Shown here piece after piece: positions 52,395 to 64,000 of a stretch of 64,000 bases of DNA. The DNA is taken from positions 11,599,001 to 11,663,000 of the forward strand of contig JANTQA010000070.1 of assembly GCA_027625915.1 (NCBI GenBank), written 5' to 3'. Source of the stretch: Anaeramoeba flamelloides. Taxonomy: Eukaryota > Metamonada > Anaeramoebidae. Below the pieces are notes generated by a model. It was not told the DNA's origin and ran no database searches. It was given only the letters and a program-made list of their open reading frames with translations. The position numbers and the translations under genes are program-made. Each line of letters starts with the position of its first letter. The stretch's first letter is position 1.

Positions 52395-55300
52395 TAATAA
52401 TAATAATATTAAAAAAAAAAAAAAAAAAATATGAACAATATCATGTAAATCAATTAAAAAATTGTAGAAAATTAATATTATCAAGAATTGTTAGATTAAC
52501 TATTGGAAAATATAATGATAATAGATTAAGAGTATATTGTAATAAAAGTAATTATAATAATAATGGAAATTATAAAAGAACTAATTTTTTAAAAGGGGAT
52601 GTTTTTTTATATAAAGGGAAATATGATGATCAATATTATAAAATTTTAGAAAATAATAATAATGATGATGAGGACGACGACGAAGAAGATGATGATAATG
52701 ATGATAATTATATTCACAAAAAAAAAGATCAAAATAAAAAAAAGATAAAAAAAGAAAATGATAATGAAAATGAAAAAATAATATTAATAAATTCTGTGGA
52801 ATTAGTAAAACCATGTAACCCCTCAATTTTTATTAGAAATCAAATTAATAGTAATAACTCCCAGGATAATAATCACAATGATAATAATGAATTTCTATCT
52901 GAAATTAGTGAGATTTCGTCATATAATTCAACACTTCTTAGTGAAATACAAAGCCAAACACTATCTTTAAAATTTTTAAAAAATGAAAATGATAATCGGA
53001 ATATTCATAATTTTATTAACAATATTAAAAAATCCAAAAAATATAAAAAAAAATATTTGAACAATAAAAAAAAAATCTTAAACAAATATCTTTTGAAAAA
53101 TGATATTAAAAATCAAACTTTTAATGATTATTTACCATTTTATTTTGAAGGAATTATTTTGCAAGAATTATTAACGAACGAATCAAAACGTTTTATTAAA
53201 AAATATTTAGAATTGGATAGTTGGTTTTTATTTTTATTTAATGACAATATAATTTGTGAACAAATATATGATTTGCGTAATTTAATCAAAATTGAAAAAT
53301 CTAATGATCTATCTAATTATAGAAATAGTTTGATCCTATTTTTTAAAAATAATATCGAAATTAGGATTATATTAAATACCAAAAGCCAATTGGAAAAATG
53401 GTTTAATCTCTTTTGGTTGATAGAAAATTTGAATTATATTTTAAACCCATTCGAAAAGCAATTGTATAACCAAATTTTTTTAAGATATGTTTATATGATT
53501 CAGCATTTTAATGAACAATTGATATATTTCAATAAATTTCATTTAAAATCTTTCAATAGTTTAAATGATTCGTCATTGTTTTATTACCAGAAGGATAACA
53601 GTGATAGAAATGGTAACAATGGCAGTAACAACGACAATGAGCATGGCAATGAAAATGATAATGATCATAAAGAAAAGAAAAAACAAAGGCAGAAGAAAAA
53701 GGAACAAAATTTTGATAAAGACAAAAAAAATCAATTGTTATTAAGTTGGAAACAATATTTAATTTCTCGATTATGTAGATTATCAATAATTCAAAAAATA
53801 CATAATTCCAATTATGTTTCTGGTATTGAAAATATCAATCAAAACTTAAGAATAGATTTTCGGCCCAGAATTTTTACTTTAATGAATTATTCTAGTGATA
53901 ATGAGGATGAATTAAATTTTGAAGAAAATGAATTTTATTTAATAATTGAGCCGAATAAAAATGATAATTATTTAAAAGTATTAGATAATTTTGGTAATAT
54001 AAAAAAAGTGGATTTTTTAAAAGTTGAGCAAATCTTGCCAGAAACCATTGATATTGGAAAGGAATTTCCTAATGAAAATAACCGAAGAAATAATTATCAA
54101 AAATTAAAAAATTCAATACCATCAAATAGCCAAACCAAGCATGACAATGCCAGAAATAACGATCCAAATAATTCTTCAATTGATGATGTTAATAATTCTT
54201 CAATTGAGATTCCACAATACAAGGATTTGCAATATATTAATTTAAATTTATTATCAAAAAAGCACTCCGTTGTATATTCATTAAACTGGCTGCATCTTTG
54301 GCAAACTAGCTATGTTGAGGACATATTAAATTTCCCAATTTATTATTCATCAGAAATATTAATAAAATCAAAAAATTTAAATAAAAAAATTAATCGATGG
54401 CTAGTAATTCGAAGTTGGATTTTATTAATATATAAATCCAACAGTAATTTCCAAAAGCCGATCATTGTTTATGATTTGCGAATGTTAAAATCAATAAAAA
54501 TTAAAATTGAAAACGTCAATAATAACAAAAGGAATAATAGTATTGATAATATTATTGATAATGATAATAATAATAAAAATAATAATAAAAAAAAAAAAAA
54601 TAATATTAATAATAATATTCAATCTTCAAAAAAAAATTATTTTTATTTACTATTAAAATTTAATAATAATAAAAAAAAAAAATTAAATTTAATATTTAAT
54701 AATGAATATAATTTAAATTTATGTAAAGAAACCTTAGGCGCAATCCAAAATTTTATTAATTTTTTAACTCCTCCAAAAATTGAAGGGGAAAATGAATTAT
54801 TAAAAGTTGAAAGTTTAGAATTATTATTATTATGGATCAATAAATCAATAAATAATTTACAAACAGAAATGATCATTCAAGAAAATTTAAGGCAACTTTA
54901 TGAATGTGTTGATAATGAGCAAAATGATCAGAATGTATTAAATTCACATAAGGAAACAGAAAGGCAAATAAATTTATTAAAAAATTGGAAAATCAGAATC
55001 CTGGGTAAATTAGCTAGAATTAAATTTTTTAAAGAATTGATCTCAGAAAAAATCAAAATGATCGGGTATAGTCACACTGCAACCACTTTAAATAAAAAGA
55101 TTGCAAAAAGCCAAGGGCTATTAACATTCAAGGAAGAAGAGTGGATCCTCGTCCCAGATTTTCCTCAGTATAATCACCAATTGGTTCAATTTGACCCATT
55201 TATTGGAATTAAAAAAAACAAGGAAAGGGGGTTGGTGGATCCAATCAGGGTGACATTATTGCCATTGCACGAAGTTGAACAAAAGATATTATTTAATTTT

Positions 55301-57592
55301 AATCAGATAATAAATGATAATAATAGTAGTAGTAGTAATAATAATAGTAACCTGGCGGATAATAAATTAATATTACCGATAAAAAAAAGAGGAAACTTGT
55401 TAATATTGAACGAAAACTTGGTAAATACAAAATGGAAAGGGAAAAACGGGATTGTTAAGTTAAAAGGATTTAATTTAAGGTTTTATAAATTAAATAAAAA
55501 AAATAAAAAAATAATAAAAAAAAATTTTATTAATAAAAAATTAAATCTAAATAAAATTAACGATGTCGGTAGGATCATTGAAAGGCAAAACATACCAAAT
55601 TTATCTTCATTAAATAAGGAATACCAGAATAATGTTTTTGAAATCTTTTTAAAAAATCAAAAGAAATCAATCAAATTTTGTTGTAATAATGAAAACTCGA
55701 GAAACGAATGGATTCAAATCTTTGATGTACTAAGGAATTTTAAAAAAATAATGAAATTACCTTCAAAAATTAATTATGATCCCATTGAAAGAAAAAGTAT
55801 ATTTGAAAATATTTATTTTTGGATTGAAAAATGGATGCATAAATACCAAAATAAAATTATAGAGTTACGTTCCAAATTCAAATTATTTAAATACAATTCG
55901 ATTAATAACTTGAAATTAGAAAAATTGGCTAATATTCAAAAAAAAATCGATAAGCATTCTAATTATTTGCAATTGTTAGAAAAATGGAAAATCAAATGCT
56001 TGAGGAGAATATTGAGATTGATAATTGATTACGAAAATAATCAAGATGACGACAACTATGATGATAGCGACGATAGTGATGATAGCGATGATAAAGATGT
56101 TAATAAAGGCACCGATAATAATTATAAGGATAGCGAAGCAAGAGGATTTATAATTCATCAAACAATGGGGAAAAAAAAAAAAAAAATTGTTTTTAAAAAA
56201 TATCAATGGGTAAAAATAATTAAAAATAATTTAAAAAACCCCTTAATAAAAATTAAAAATGAAAAAAATCAAATAGATTATATTTATCGTAATAATATTT
56301 CAATAATTAGGCCATTGCCTGCAGAAAAATTCATTGAAGATGTAATTATTAAAGACAATATAACGAATAATAGTCAGAAGGGTGGCCAGAATTTGAGTAA
56401 TGACGAGGTGTTAAATAAAGAAAGGCAAGAAGAATTTATTAAGCTGTTATTTGAAAATAATTTAATAGTGACTCGAATTTGGCTGAAATTGGTCAATGTG
56501 GCCGATTCGGATTTTTTTTCAAAGGCCATTGTCAAAATTTTTGAACACAAAAATAAGACAATGCTATTAATAGGCCAAGTAATAGATTTGGAAGTTAGTA
56601 GCACAAAATCACCATCACAATTATTTAGAGGCAATAGTATTTCACCCAGAATAATTTCTGCGTATGCTAAAATAATTGGTAGACAATATATCATTCAAAC
56701 AATTAAACCAATAATCCAAGAAATGATGAAGGAAAATGAAAGGGTCAAGGGGAATGATAACTTTGAAATTCTTCCTCATAAAGTACAAAATAATGAAGGC
56801 AAATTGTTAAGAAACCAACAAAGATTAATTAAATATATCAAAATGTTTTTAAAGACAATTGTGGAAAATATTTATAACTGCCCAATGCAATTAAGAACTA
56901 TTGCCTGCAAACTATGCAAGGCAACCGAAGACAAATTCGAAAATTCTAAGCAGGTTGTCTTGGCCGGTTTCTTCTTTTTAAGACTATTCTGCCCAGCTAT
57001 TGTCGTGCCCTTTAAATATGGTATCCTAGATAAACCAGTAGATAAGGAAATCAGAAGAGGCCTAGTCTTAATTTCCAAGGTTCTTCAAAATGTCGCAAAT
57101 AAATCCGGTTTTAAAGACTCTTCAATGCTCTTTATGAATGATTTATTAAAGGAATTGTCACCAGTTGTATTCCGTTTTCTTGAATTGTTTTCAAAGCCCA
57201 TTTTTATAGCCCATTCTAAGCAATTCGACCAAGTCTTCGTTTTAGGGAAAAAGAGGAAATTTTATTATGTGAAACCCTTGAAAAAAATCAGTAGAGTGAA
57301 GAGCGATAGCAGTAGTGGTAGTGATATTGATATTTTAAATCGTAATGAAAAAAAAAAAATGAAACAAGGTGAATATTATAAAGTGAAAGCAAATGATTTA
57401 AATTTGAAAAATAAAAATTTTAATATTAAATTTATAAAATATAAAATTTCTGGACAAGAGTTGCATGGATCGTTAAATGAAATATTCCAACTGTTGAAAC
57501 AAAAACAAATCAAATATAGAATGCTCGAAATGTTGCAAATTTATCCTACTTTAAAAGAAAGATTATTAGATTTAATTGAAGATGAAAATTAA
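48521..57592 (+). CDS. Giant SH3/PH multidomain RasGAP
   Basis: Exon 1 (48521-48677) encodes an SH3 domain (YSHDKNKLTFYVGDKITL..TGKFP). An intron to 48982 joins it in phase to HYVSTEPIPLP, completing the FPxxYV end. PH domains follow near 49165-49630, 50425-50870, 51825-52190, 53140-53440, 54280-54760 and 55380-55745. After each come a helical segment (e.g. LLKNWKIRILGKLARI) and a weak SH3-like segment (e.g. ~55110-55265, EEEWILVPDFPQY). The RasGAP domain (~56410-57240) has the arginine finger LFRGNSISPRII (codon 56627) and FFFLRLFCPAIVVPF. It should switch Ras-family GTPases off; the PH array suggests membrane or phosphoinositide docking. Asn, Asp and Lys runs separate modules. The frame breaks once at A19 (52411-52429); one A fewer gives 2922 codons including TAA. 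The Met/Ile-rich start of the downstream frame is a wrong-frame reading of the Asn repeat. Confidence 0.88.
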
Positions 57593-58345
57593 TTATTTTT
57601 TTGTTTTATTAATAAAAATTTTTTATGATTGTTTTTATTCTTTATTTTTTTTTTATTGTTTTTTTTTTTTATTGTTTTTTTAATGCGAGAATCATTTTCT
57701 AAAAGCGAAATCAATTTTTTGAAAAGTCTCAATAAATAAATTTTGGTAGTAAAAAAAAATACTGGACATGAAAAAAATTCCAGACAAGATTTTTAATAGT
57801 GAGTATTAGGAAAATTGTTGTGTAAATGCAAATATTTTCAATCAAATCCTTTTTATATTAAACCAATTTTTTTATTAACTCAGTAATTAAACTACCTAAA
57901 TTTCATTTAAGTGGAATCGTATGTAGAATAATCTAGATATAATTTGATAGCCAAAGTAGATCAACTTTTTTTTGAAAAACAATCAAGTTTTATAGAGGTT
58001 TATTATGAATTTGGAAAATGATAATTTTTATTCTTGTTTTTTGATTAACTGAATGATGTTTTGAACAAGTGTAATTTCATTAATCATCATTCTAATAAGG
58101 ATGGAAGTTATATTTTGAAAAGGTTTGATTCTTTTAAAAAAGGATTTGATTTTAAATTAAAGAAATTTAACAAAAATTTTCCTAATACGCACAATTAATA
58201 ATCTTGTCGGGGATTTTTTTCATATCGGGTATAATTTTCAATACTCTTACTAAAGAAACAAATTATAGTATTATATAGAATCATCAAATTATGAATAAAA
58301 ATTTTGGATATACAAATAATTTATAACAATAAACACTTAATATAT

Positions 58346-58348
<3 letters not shown>

Positions 58349-58385
<37 letters not shown>
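58349..58385. repeat. AT/TA dinucleotide microsatellite
   Basis: About 18 AT units in noncoding DNA. Confidence 0.9.
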
Positions 58386-58387
<2 letters not shown>

Positions 58388-58786
58388 GGTATCTATTGTA
58401 TTGCTATTAGTAGCAGTTTCTATGTTTTTTTTTTTTTTAGAAAAAAAAATTACAAGAATTGAGAAAAATAGTAGATTTTACTATATTCTTCCACATTGAA
58501 AAACAAATAATTATACTGGAATACCAATTATTTATCACATATTGTGGAATTTTTATTTTATAATGATAATCTTTCTATTGTATTTTGCTCCCCCAATGAA
58601 TTCTACATACGTTTTGGTATATACTGTCAAGGAATTGGATTTTTTTCACATTTTGTTCTGATTTCAAAAATCTATTGGTATTCTAATCAAACAAAAATTA
58701 AAAAAAAAATATTAACTGCGCTTTTGTTTAATTTGGGAAACAAAAAGAAAATTTCAAAAAGTTTCTTTTAATTATTAAAATTAAAA

Positions 58787-58885
58787 AAAATATATTAGAA
58801 CAACTTTACCATAATTCAAAGGAATGGGGTAAAATCAAAGTTTTTACTCTATTCATTCAAATACTGGAAAACCTAATAAAAATCC
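58787..58885. repeat. Degenerate palindromic repeat, copy 4
   Basis: Matches the P1 palindrome of the other copies with many changes: ACCATAATTCAAAGGAATGG, GGTAAAATCAAAG, TTTTTACTCTATTC and TACTGGAAAACCTAATAAAA in order. It appears older than the copies at 5.1 and 38.6 kb. Confidence 0.5.
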
Positions 58886-61800
58886 TGTGTTATTTAACTT
58901 TTCCATACAAATGATATTATAATATTTTATTGGTTTTTTAATTATTTTTCTTCTTCTCTTTTTTATTGAATAAAATTATCTTTAAATACTCCTTTCGTTA
59001 AATGAAGAAATAAATAAATTAATTAATGATTTTGGATATTTGTATAATAATTGTTGAAATAGGTTTAATATAGATAGTATAAAATATTTTTTTACTACTT
59101 TTATGAAATAATTTATATGTAACAAAATATATATTAAATTTTTTATTTGTTAGGTAAGATACCAAAGATCCCATTGTAATCATACATCTTTAATATGTAA
59201 TTAAAATAAATAAAAATTATTTTTTTTGAAAAAAAGGGAACTATCAAGTTATGAATTGTTTGAAAAAAAATAAGAAAAAATTACAAAAAAAAATAATTTT
59301 GATTTTAAAATACCTGTTGTGAGATTTCTCAAAATCAAAATCTATTTAATGGGTTATCATCTGCCATTAAAAGATTTGAAATTCAAGTTTATTGTTTGTG
59401 AATATAAATCGTTTTAGTATTTGGTGGTCCGAATATCTCTAAATAGTGAATTAGTGAAATAGGATTAAAAGTTGATATCAAAAATTTAATCCTATCAAGG
59501 TTATTGTAAAAAAATCGACCATTTTAGAAAACAACCAGCATTTCTACTTTAAATTTAAAATTTGAACCAATAATATAACGTTCCAAAATTGAGGGGGTAT
59601 ATTGAATAAATTTGTCTCGGAATGTAGATTAGTTGAATATAAATTGTATTTTGTTTTTAAAAAAATCAATTATTAACTTTAAATTTTTTTGAAAAATTAG
59701 TTGTACATATTAATGATTTATTGATAAAAAAATAATTAGTATTGATAGTTCGAAACTAAATTAGTCAATATTTAGATATGTCTGTTAATAATTATTTAGT
59801 AAATCGTGAAATTCAAAATTTTCAAAAAGATTTAATTTTGTATGTTCTATGCTTGGGGGTTAAATTCTTGAATATTATGATTTTGGTTTATATTTCTTAA
59901 GATCCCGATAAATAATTTTAAAAAAATTTATTTTATTTTCTGAATTTAAAAAAAATCCAACGGGGCGTTTCATAAATTTTGCTGTTTTATTTGTAATATT
60001 ATTGATTTTTCATTTAAATGGAAAAATGAAGATGCCCTAAAGGTGTTTTTATAGGATTCAGAATAATAGATCAAAATTAAGGAGTTTACTAAATTCTTTT
60101 AAATTAAAAAAACAATGATTTCAATAGGGAATTTATTTTCTCCCTTCAAAGCAAAAAAAGAAAAAAAAGAAAAGAGAAAAATCTGTAAAAAGGTTATTGT
60201 TTTTGGGGAAATCTCACTTTTAATAATATCTGAGACTTTTTATTCATGAATAACCTTGATTTTTTTTTAACCCCCAAGTAAAATAAATCAACATTTAAGT
60301 TTCATTGAAGATCTAAAACAATTGAACATTTGTTTTATACTCAAATATTTATTAAATTTTTAGGGAATTTAAAAGATTTTGCAATAATCTTTTTCAAATA
60401 TCCAGGGTATAGCCTTTAAACTGTTATTATTCCAATAAGTCAATTAAGAATGTCTATTTTTTTTTATTCTAATGATTAATTTGAATTCGTTATATTGGTT
60501 GGAAAATCTTGAAAAAAATTCATAAATAATAACAAACCCCATTTAATGAGATTAAACTATTGGATTTTTAATTACCTATTGGAATGATTAAGATTGAGTT
60601 ATTAATTACCCATTAAAAATAATCAAATTTAAAAAATATTTCTTTAGATTCCAAGTTGCATTTTCCAGGTTTTAATACAGTATTTTTTATGAATTTATTA
60701 TTTTATTTGTTTGATTTTTTTTTTTTGATTTTTTTTTTTCTATAAAAAAAAAAAAAAAAATGATTTCAAGACAGCATTTTCGAATAAATATATTTTATTT
60801 TATTAAGTTTAAGGTCTACGTTTTTAGGTGAAAACAGTGAAATAATGTATAAAACCACCCTTGAATAGGTTATGTAATCCAAGTAATATTTATCCAAGGA
60901 GAATTTCTTTTCGAAAAAAAGTGAAATTTACACCATTTCAACAATTTTCATAATTTTTACCTTGTTAGATCATGCAAATTATGATTTTAATATTTTAGAA
61001 TTTCCATTTCATCTTTCTGGACTCACAATATTTTCTAGAGCTGTTCTACATCTTTTTTAAATGTATTTGTACAAGTTTGAAATGTTCCAAAAATTGAAAT
61101 GCACTTGAAAATCCCCAAAAGCCATTTTTTGGAATTATTTTTTTTGTTATTTTCAATTTTCCTTTTCATTGAATAACAAAGAAAAATAGTCTTGGTGAAA
61201 AAGTAAAGATGACAAAAAATGTTTTTTTTTTTTTTTTGTCCAATTTCTTCTCTGTGAAAATTTTTTTTGAGAAGTGAAAGTGAAATAACACAACTACTCA
61301 AACCCTATCAAGGTGGGAACGTAGTCCTTAAAACAACTATTGTAATTTTTTTTTAAATTAATTTGGTTTTTTATACTGGTTTATGGAAAAAATAAGTGGT
61401 TTTTTTTTATAAAATGTGTTTCTGGACGCTTACAAGAGAGAATAAGAATTCTTTCTTCTTTCTAAGAAAATATTTTTTTTTTAAATAATTTGGGAATAGG
61501 TTGAAATTTGAAACTTTCCAAAATCAGAAAAATGGATCAAACTTTTCGATATATTAGTTTATTTGAGAATATTCGTTTTAAAACTAAGTTTACTTTTGGT
61601 TTCTGGATTTTTCATTTATCATGGAAGTTTCAAGACGAACAAAAATTGTGTTTAATTTGTTAGTGAATTCAAAAAAACGATTTTTTTGAAGTTGATGTGT
61701 CCCTTAAGGAAAAAAAAAGCTTTTGAACAAAAAAATCACATTTTATCAAATAACAGAGCATAAGTCTAGTTTCTAAAAAAATTTAAAAAGGCATGCCCCT

Positions 61801-62385
61801 CTTAAAAAAAATTTGGAAATTCCAAAAAGATTTCTTGTGAAAAAGGAAAAGTTTGTGAAAGTAAACTTATGAAGACCTATTTTTTATCTAACTTGAAATT
61901 CTTAAACAAGGTCTTGGATGCAAAAAACTTATTAAAAGAAAATTCATACGACAATTTGTACTATTTTTTAAGAAACCCCAATTTTTTTTAAATAACGAAA
62001 TTGATCAAATTACAACATGTTTGAGTGAAAGTACCAATATAAATTTCCACATTGTGTCCATTCTATTACCTTCTTTTGATTTTTTGACACAGAAATTATT
62101 TGAAATCTATTATTCGCCATTCTTTCAACTGGCTAGTTTCAAATAAGTTTGATAAATTAGTTAAATCATCAAACAACATTATTTTTGTTTTTCATTGTTC
62201 TCTCAAAAGCTTTTAATCATTTTAATTGGCTATTTTTTTTTTTTAAAGTGTTTGAAAATTGGAAATTTTAATTTTATTAGAACGTTATGAAATTTAAGAA
62301 AATTTATTTTATTAATGTTGTTTTTTTGGACTTTAATATCACCAAAGAATCGATTTTCAGTGAAAACACTGCTAAGTTGAACTTG

Positions 62386-62411
62386 GGAGGGGGTCGGTTC
62401 GACTCCCCCGA
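62386..62411 (+). other. GC-rich hairpin with Pol III B-box-like sequence
   Basis: GGGAGGGGGTCGGTTCGACT followed by CCCCC forms a G5/C5 stem. It contains GGTTCGACTCC, matching the tRNA B-box consensus GGTTCGANTCC. It is an isolated GC island in very A/T-rich DNA. The arm does not fold as a normal 5-bp/7-nt T-arm and I cannot build a full cloverleaf, so this is not called a tRNA. It may be a tRNA relic or a SINE-like promoter piece. Confidence 0.35.
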
Positions 62412-62804
62412 AAGAATCCAATTTTTTCGGTATTAGTTCAGTATTTTTTTTTTTTTTTTTTTGATTTTTTTTTAAAAAATAAAGCATAAAAATTATAAAA
62501 CTAAAAGTATAAAAGTACAAAAAAAATGAAAATATATATGATTTTTATTTTTCTAATTGTTTTCTTTTTCTTGAAAATTTTATTTTTTTTTTAACTTTTA
62601 TTTTTTTTATATACTCATTAGTACAGAAATTTATTTTTTTTTTTTTTTTGATATATAAAATATTTACTAATAAAATCACTATCATTTGAAAGGTTTTAAC
62701 AAAGTATATTATTAAAATTATAAATAATTTGATGAATTTGTCTTACCCCTTTCATTCCTGAATACAATAATTCTTCATTCTGATAAGTATTTAATTTTTT
62801 AAGA

Positions 62805-64000
62805 TTAAATGAAATTGTTTTTTTTGGTAATATTTTGTGCAAAAGTACAATATTCGTCAACAGAAAACAAACAGTTCCCCATTTTTTTAGCTTCTTTTTC
62901 TTTTCTTTTTAATACTCCAAAATGACCATCACATTCATTAGCTGCATGACAAGCTATAAAAAAATTCTGAATAATACGAATTCCGATATTATTTGATAAG
63001 TTATAAAAATAATTGAAAGTTTTATGATTTTTAAAATGTTGTCCATTATCTGACCAAAAATAAATTTTTGAATAATTTTTTAAAAATGCCTAAATTGAAT
63101 AAATATTCAAATGATGATTTAACATAATTATAATCTTGGGAAATATGAGAAGAAATAAAATCATAATATTCATATTGGAGTTTATCTTCCTTATTTTTTG
63201 TTATTTTACAAATACATAAGTCTGAGATATTATTATTTTCTTTTTTTAATACCACTTGGTGGATAAAAGGCCCCGAAATCAAAAACAAAAATTACTTCAT
63301 TTAATTTTAAGTCATTTTTATTATCAATATAAGAACTTCGTTGAGTATTAATTTCTTGTAAATGAATTTCATAATTTTCAATTTTTTTTTTGATGAAATT
63401 TGAATTCTTCAGAATTTTTATCATTATTATTTGAAATAAATTTCTTCGAGATTTTATTTTGTTCACATATATTACAATTTGTGGCATCATAGCATCTTAA
63501 ATACGAATACTGTTTAACTTCCTTTGGTTTATATTTTAAATATGTGTTATTACATCGTTTTTTGAAAACCATTTTTTATCATTTTTTCTTGAATTTGTTG
63601 ACATATTTTTTTTATCAGTTTGGGTTTGATGTCTTCTTGTTACAAAAATTCTTTTTCTTTTTTTTATTTGGTTGATTTCTTTATTCAATTCCGTTCCTTT
63701 CTTTTTATTTGAATCCTTCTCATGAATGATAGAATTCATATTATATACTAGAATTCGATTATCTTGATTAAATTCATTCAACCCACAACAAGCATCAATG
63801 CAAGCTGAACCAGTTCCACCACCATATCCTTCGTCGTCATCTTCATCACCATCGTTCTTAGCATTATTGTCATCATCATCGTCGTCGTCATCATCATCAT
63901 CATTGTTGTCATCATCTTCTACTGCATCCTCATATTGACCATTCCATACTTGTTTATAATCACCTGACTTGCATGTACATAACTCCAACCAAGTTTGAAT
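62805..64000 (-). mobile_element. Broken DDE-transposase-like element, runs off right edge
   Basis: On the minus strand, from the right edge inward: an acidic, poly-Asp segment with a small Cys cluster (ELCTCKSGDYK, CIDACCG), a basic stretch, a Cys-containing segment (LRCYDATNCNICEQ), then FVFDFGAF, FWSDNGQHFKN and NFFIACHAANECDGHFG. The three Asp-bearing blocks resemble the D, D, D/E core of a transposase or integrase. The exact family is not recognised; a cut-and-paste DNA transposon is the working guess. The element looks old and is broken in a few places, so it is unlikely to be active. Terminal repeats were not found in the window. Confidence 0.5.

Larger units (their letters stand above)
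57593..62804. other. Gene-poor AT-rich intergenic region
   Basis: 5.2 kb with no supported gene. Open frames at 58544-58771, 61035-61301 and 62230-62520 lack recognisable domains. It holds a TA microsatellite (58349-58385), a degenerate palindromic repeat (58787-58885) and a GC-rich hairpin (62386-62411). Confidence 0.55.

Noticed and set aside
52352-52429. Met/Ile-rich start of the long downstream RasGAP open frame as a true N-terminus
   Set aside because: It is the Asn-repeat coding of the upstream frame read out of phase; real coding of the downstream frame begins at the end of the A19 run.
62335-62425. tRNA gene
   Set aside because: The B-box-like sequence is good, but no proper T-stem, acceptor pairing, D-arm or anticodon arm can be built.

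Overview
This is a window of an AT-rich nuclear genome from a single-celled eukaryote. Genes carry canonical GT..AG introns, proteins hold long Asn, Gln, Lys and Asp runs, and gene islands are separated by 4-7 kb of very AT-rich DNA full of A/T homopolymers. Family content (copine, CaMK-like kinase, DPE2-type glucanotransferase, Dim1/TXNL4A, a very large PH-domain RasGAP, a bacterial-type alpha-2-macroglobulin) suggests a free-living amoeboid protist, for example an anaeramoebid-like metamonad or an amoebozoan. The species cannot be fixed from sequence alone. Every gene whose end is visible stops with TAA.

Layout: (1) 1-547, minus strand: 5' part of a Gln/Asn/Glu/Lys-rich protein running off the left edge. 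(2) 548-7224: gene-poor, with a cluster of modular palindromic repeats at 5.1-5.6 kb. (3) 7225-10655, minus: CBM20-CBM20-GH77 4-alpha-glucanotransferase, divergent from (4) 11183-16782, plus: an eight-exon copine, rebuilt here from the sequence, including an 18-nt microexon and a 2.5-kb intron. (5) 21457-25740, plus: a six-exon CaMK-type kinase whose 2.07-kb intron contains two inverted-repeat elements. (6) 29844-35378, plus: a single-exon 1844-residue alpha-2-macroglobulin with five ubiquitin-like domains where the bait region should be; one is an exact 76-residue ubiquitin ending in LRLRGG. (7) 35.4-43.1 kb: repeat-rich, with more palindromic modules, a 1.8-kb dispersed repeat and a nested insertion. 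(8) 43129-43916, minus: Dim1 (U5 snRNP) whose conserved C-terminal ~27 residues could not be found. (9) 48521-57592, plus: a ~2921-residue protein with alternating SH3-like and PH modules ending in a RasGAP domain. (10) 57.6-64 kb: gene-poor, with a GC-rich hairpin carrying a Pol III B-box-like sequence and, at the right edge, a broken DDE-transposase-like element.

The most unusual object is the alpha-2-macroglobulin/polyubiquitin fusion. It has no visible signal peptide, and its ubiquitin array sits at the position normally cut by proteases. This raises the inference of a cytosolic trap triggered by deubiquitinases or other proteases. The copine, kinase and RasGAP are all families linked to Ca2+, membrane or Ras signalling, but nothing in the sequence shows that they act together.
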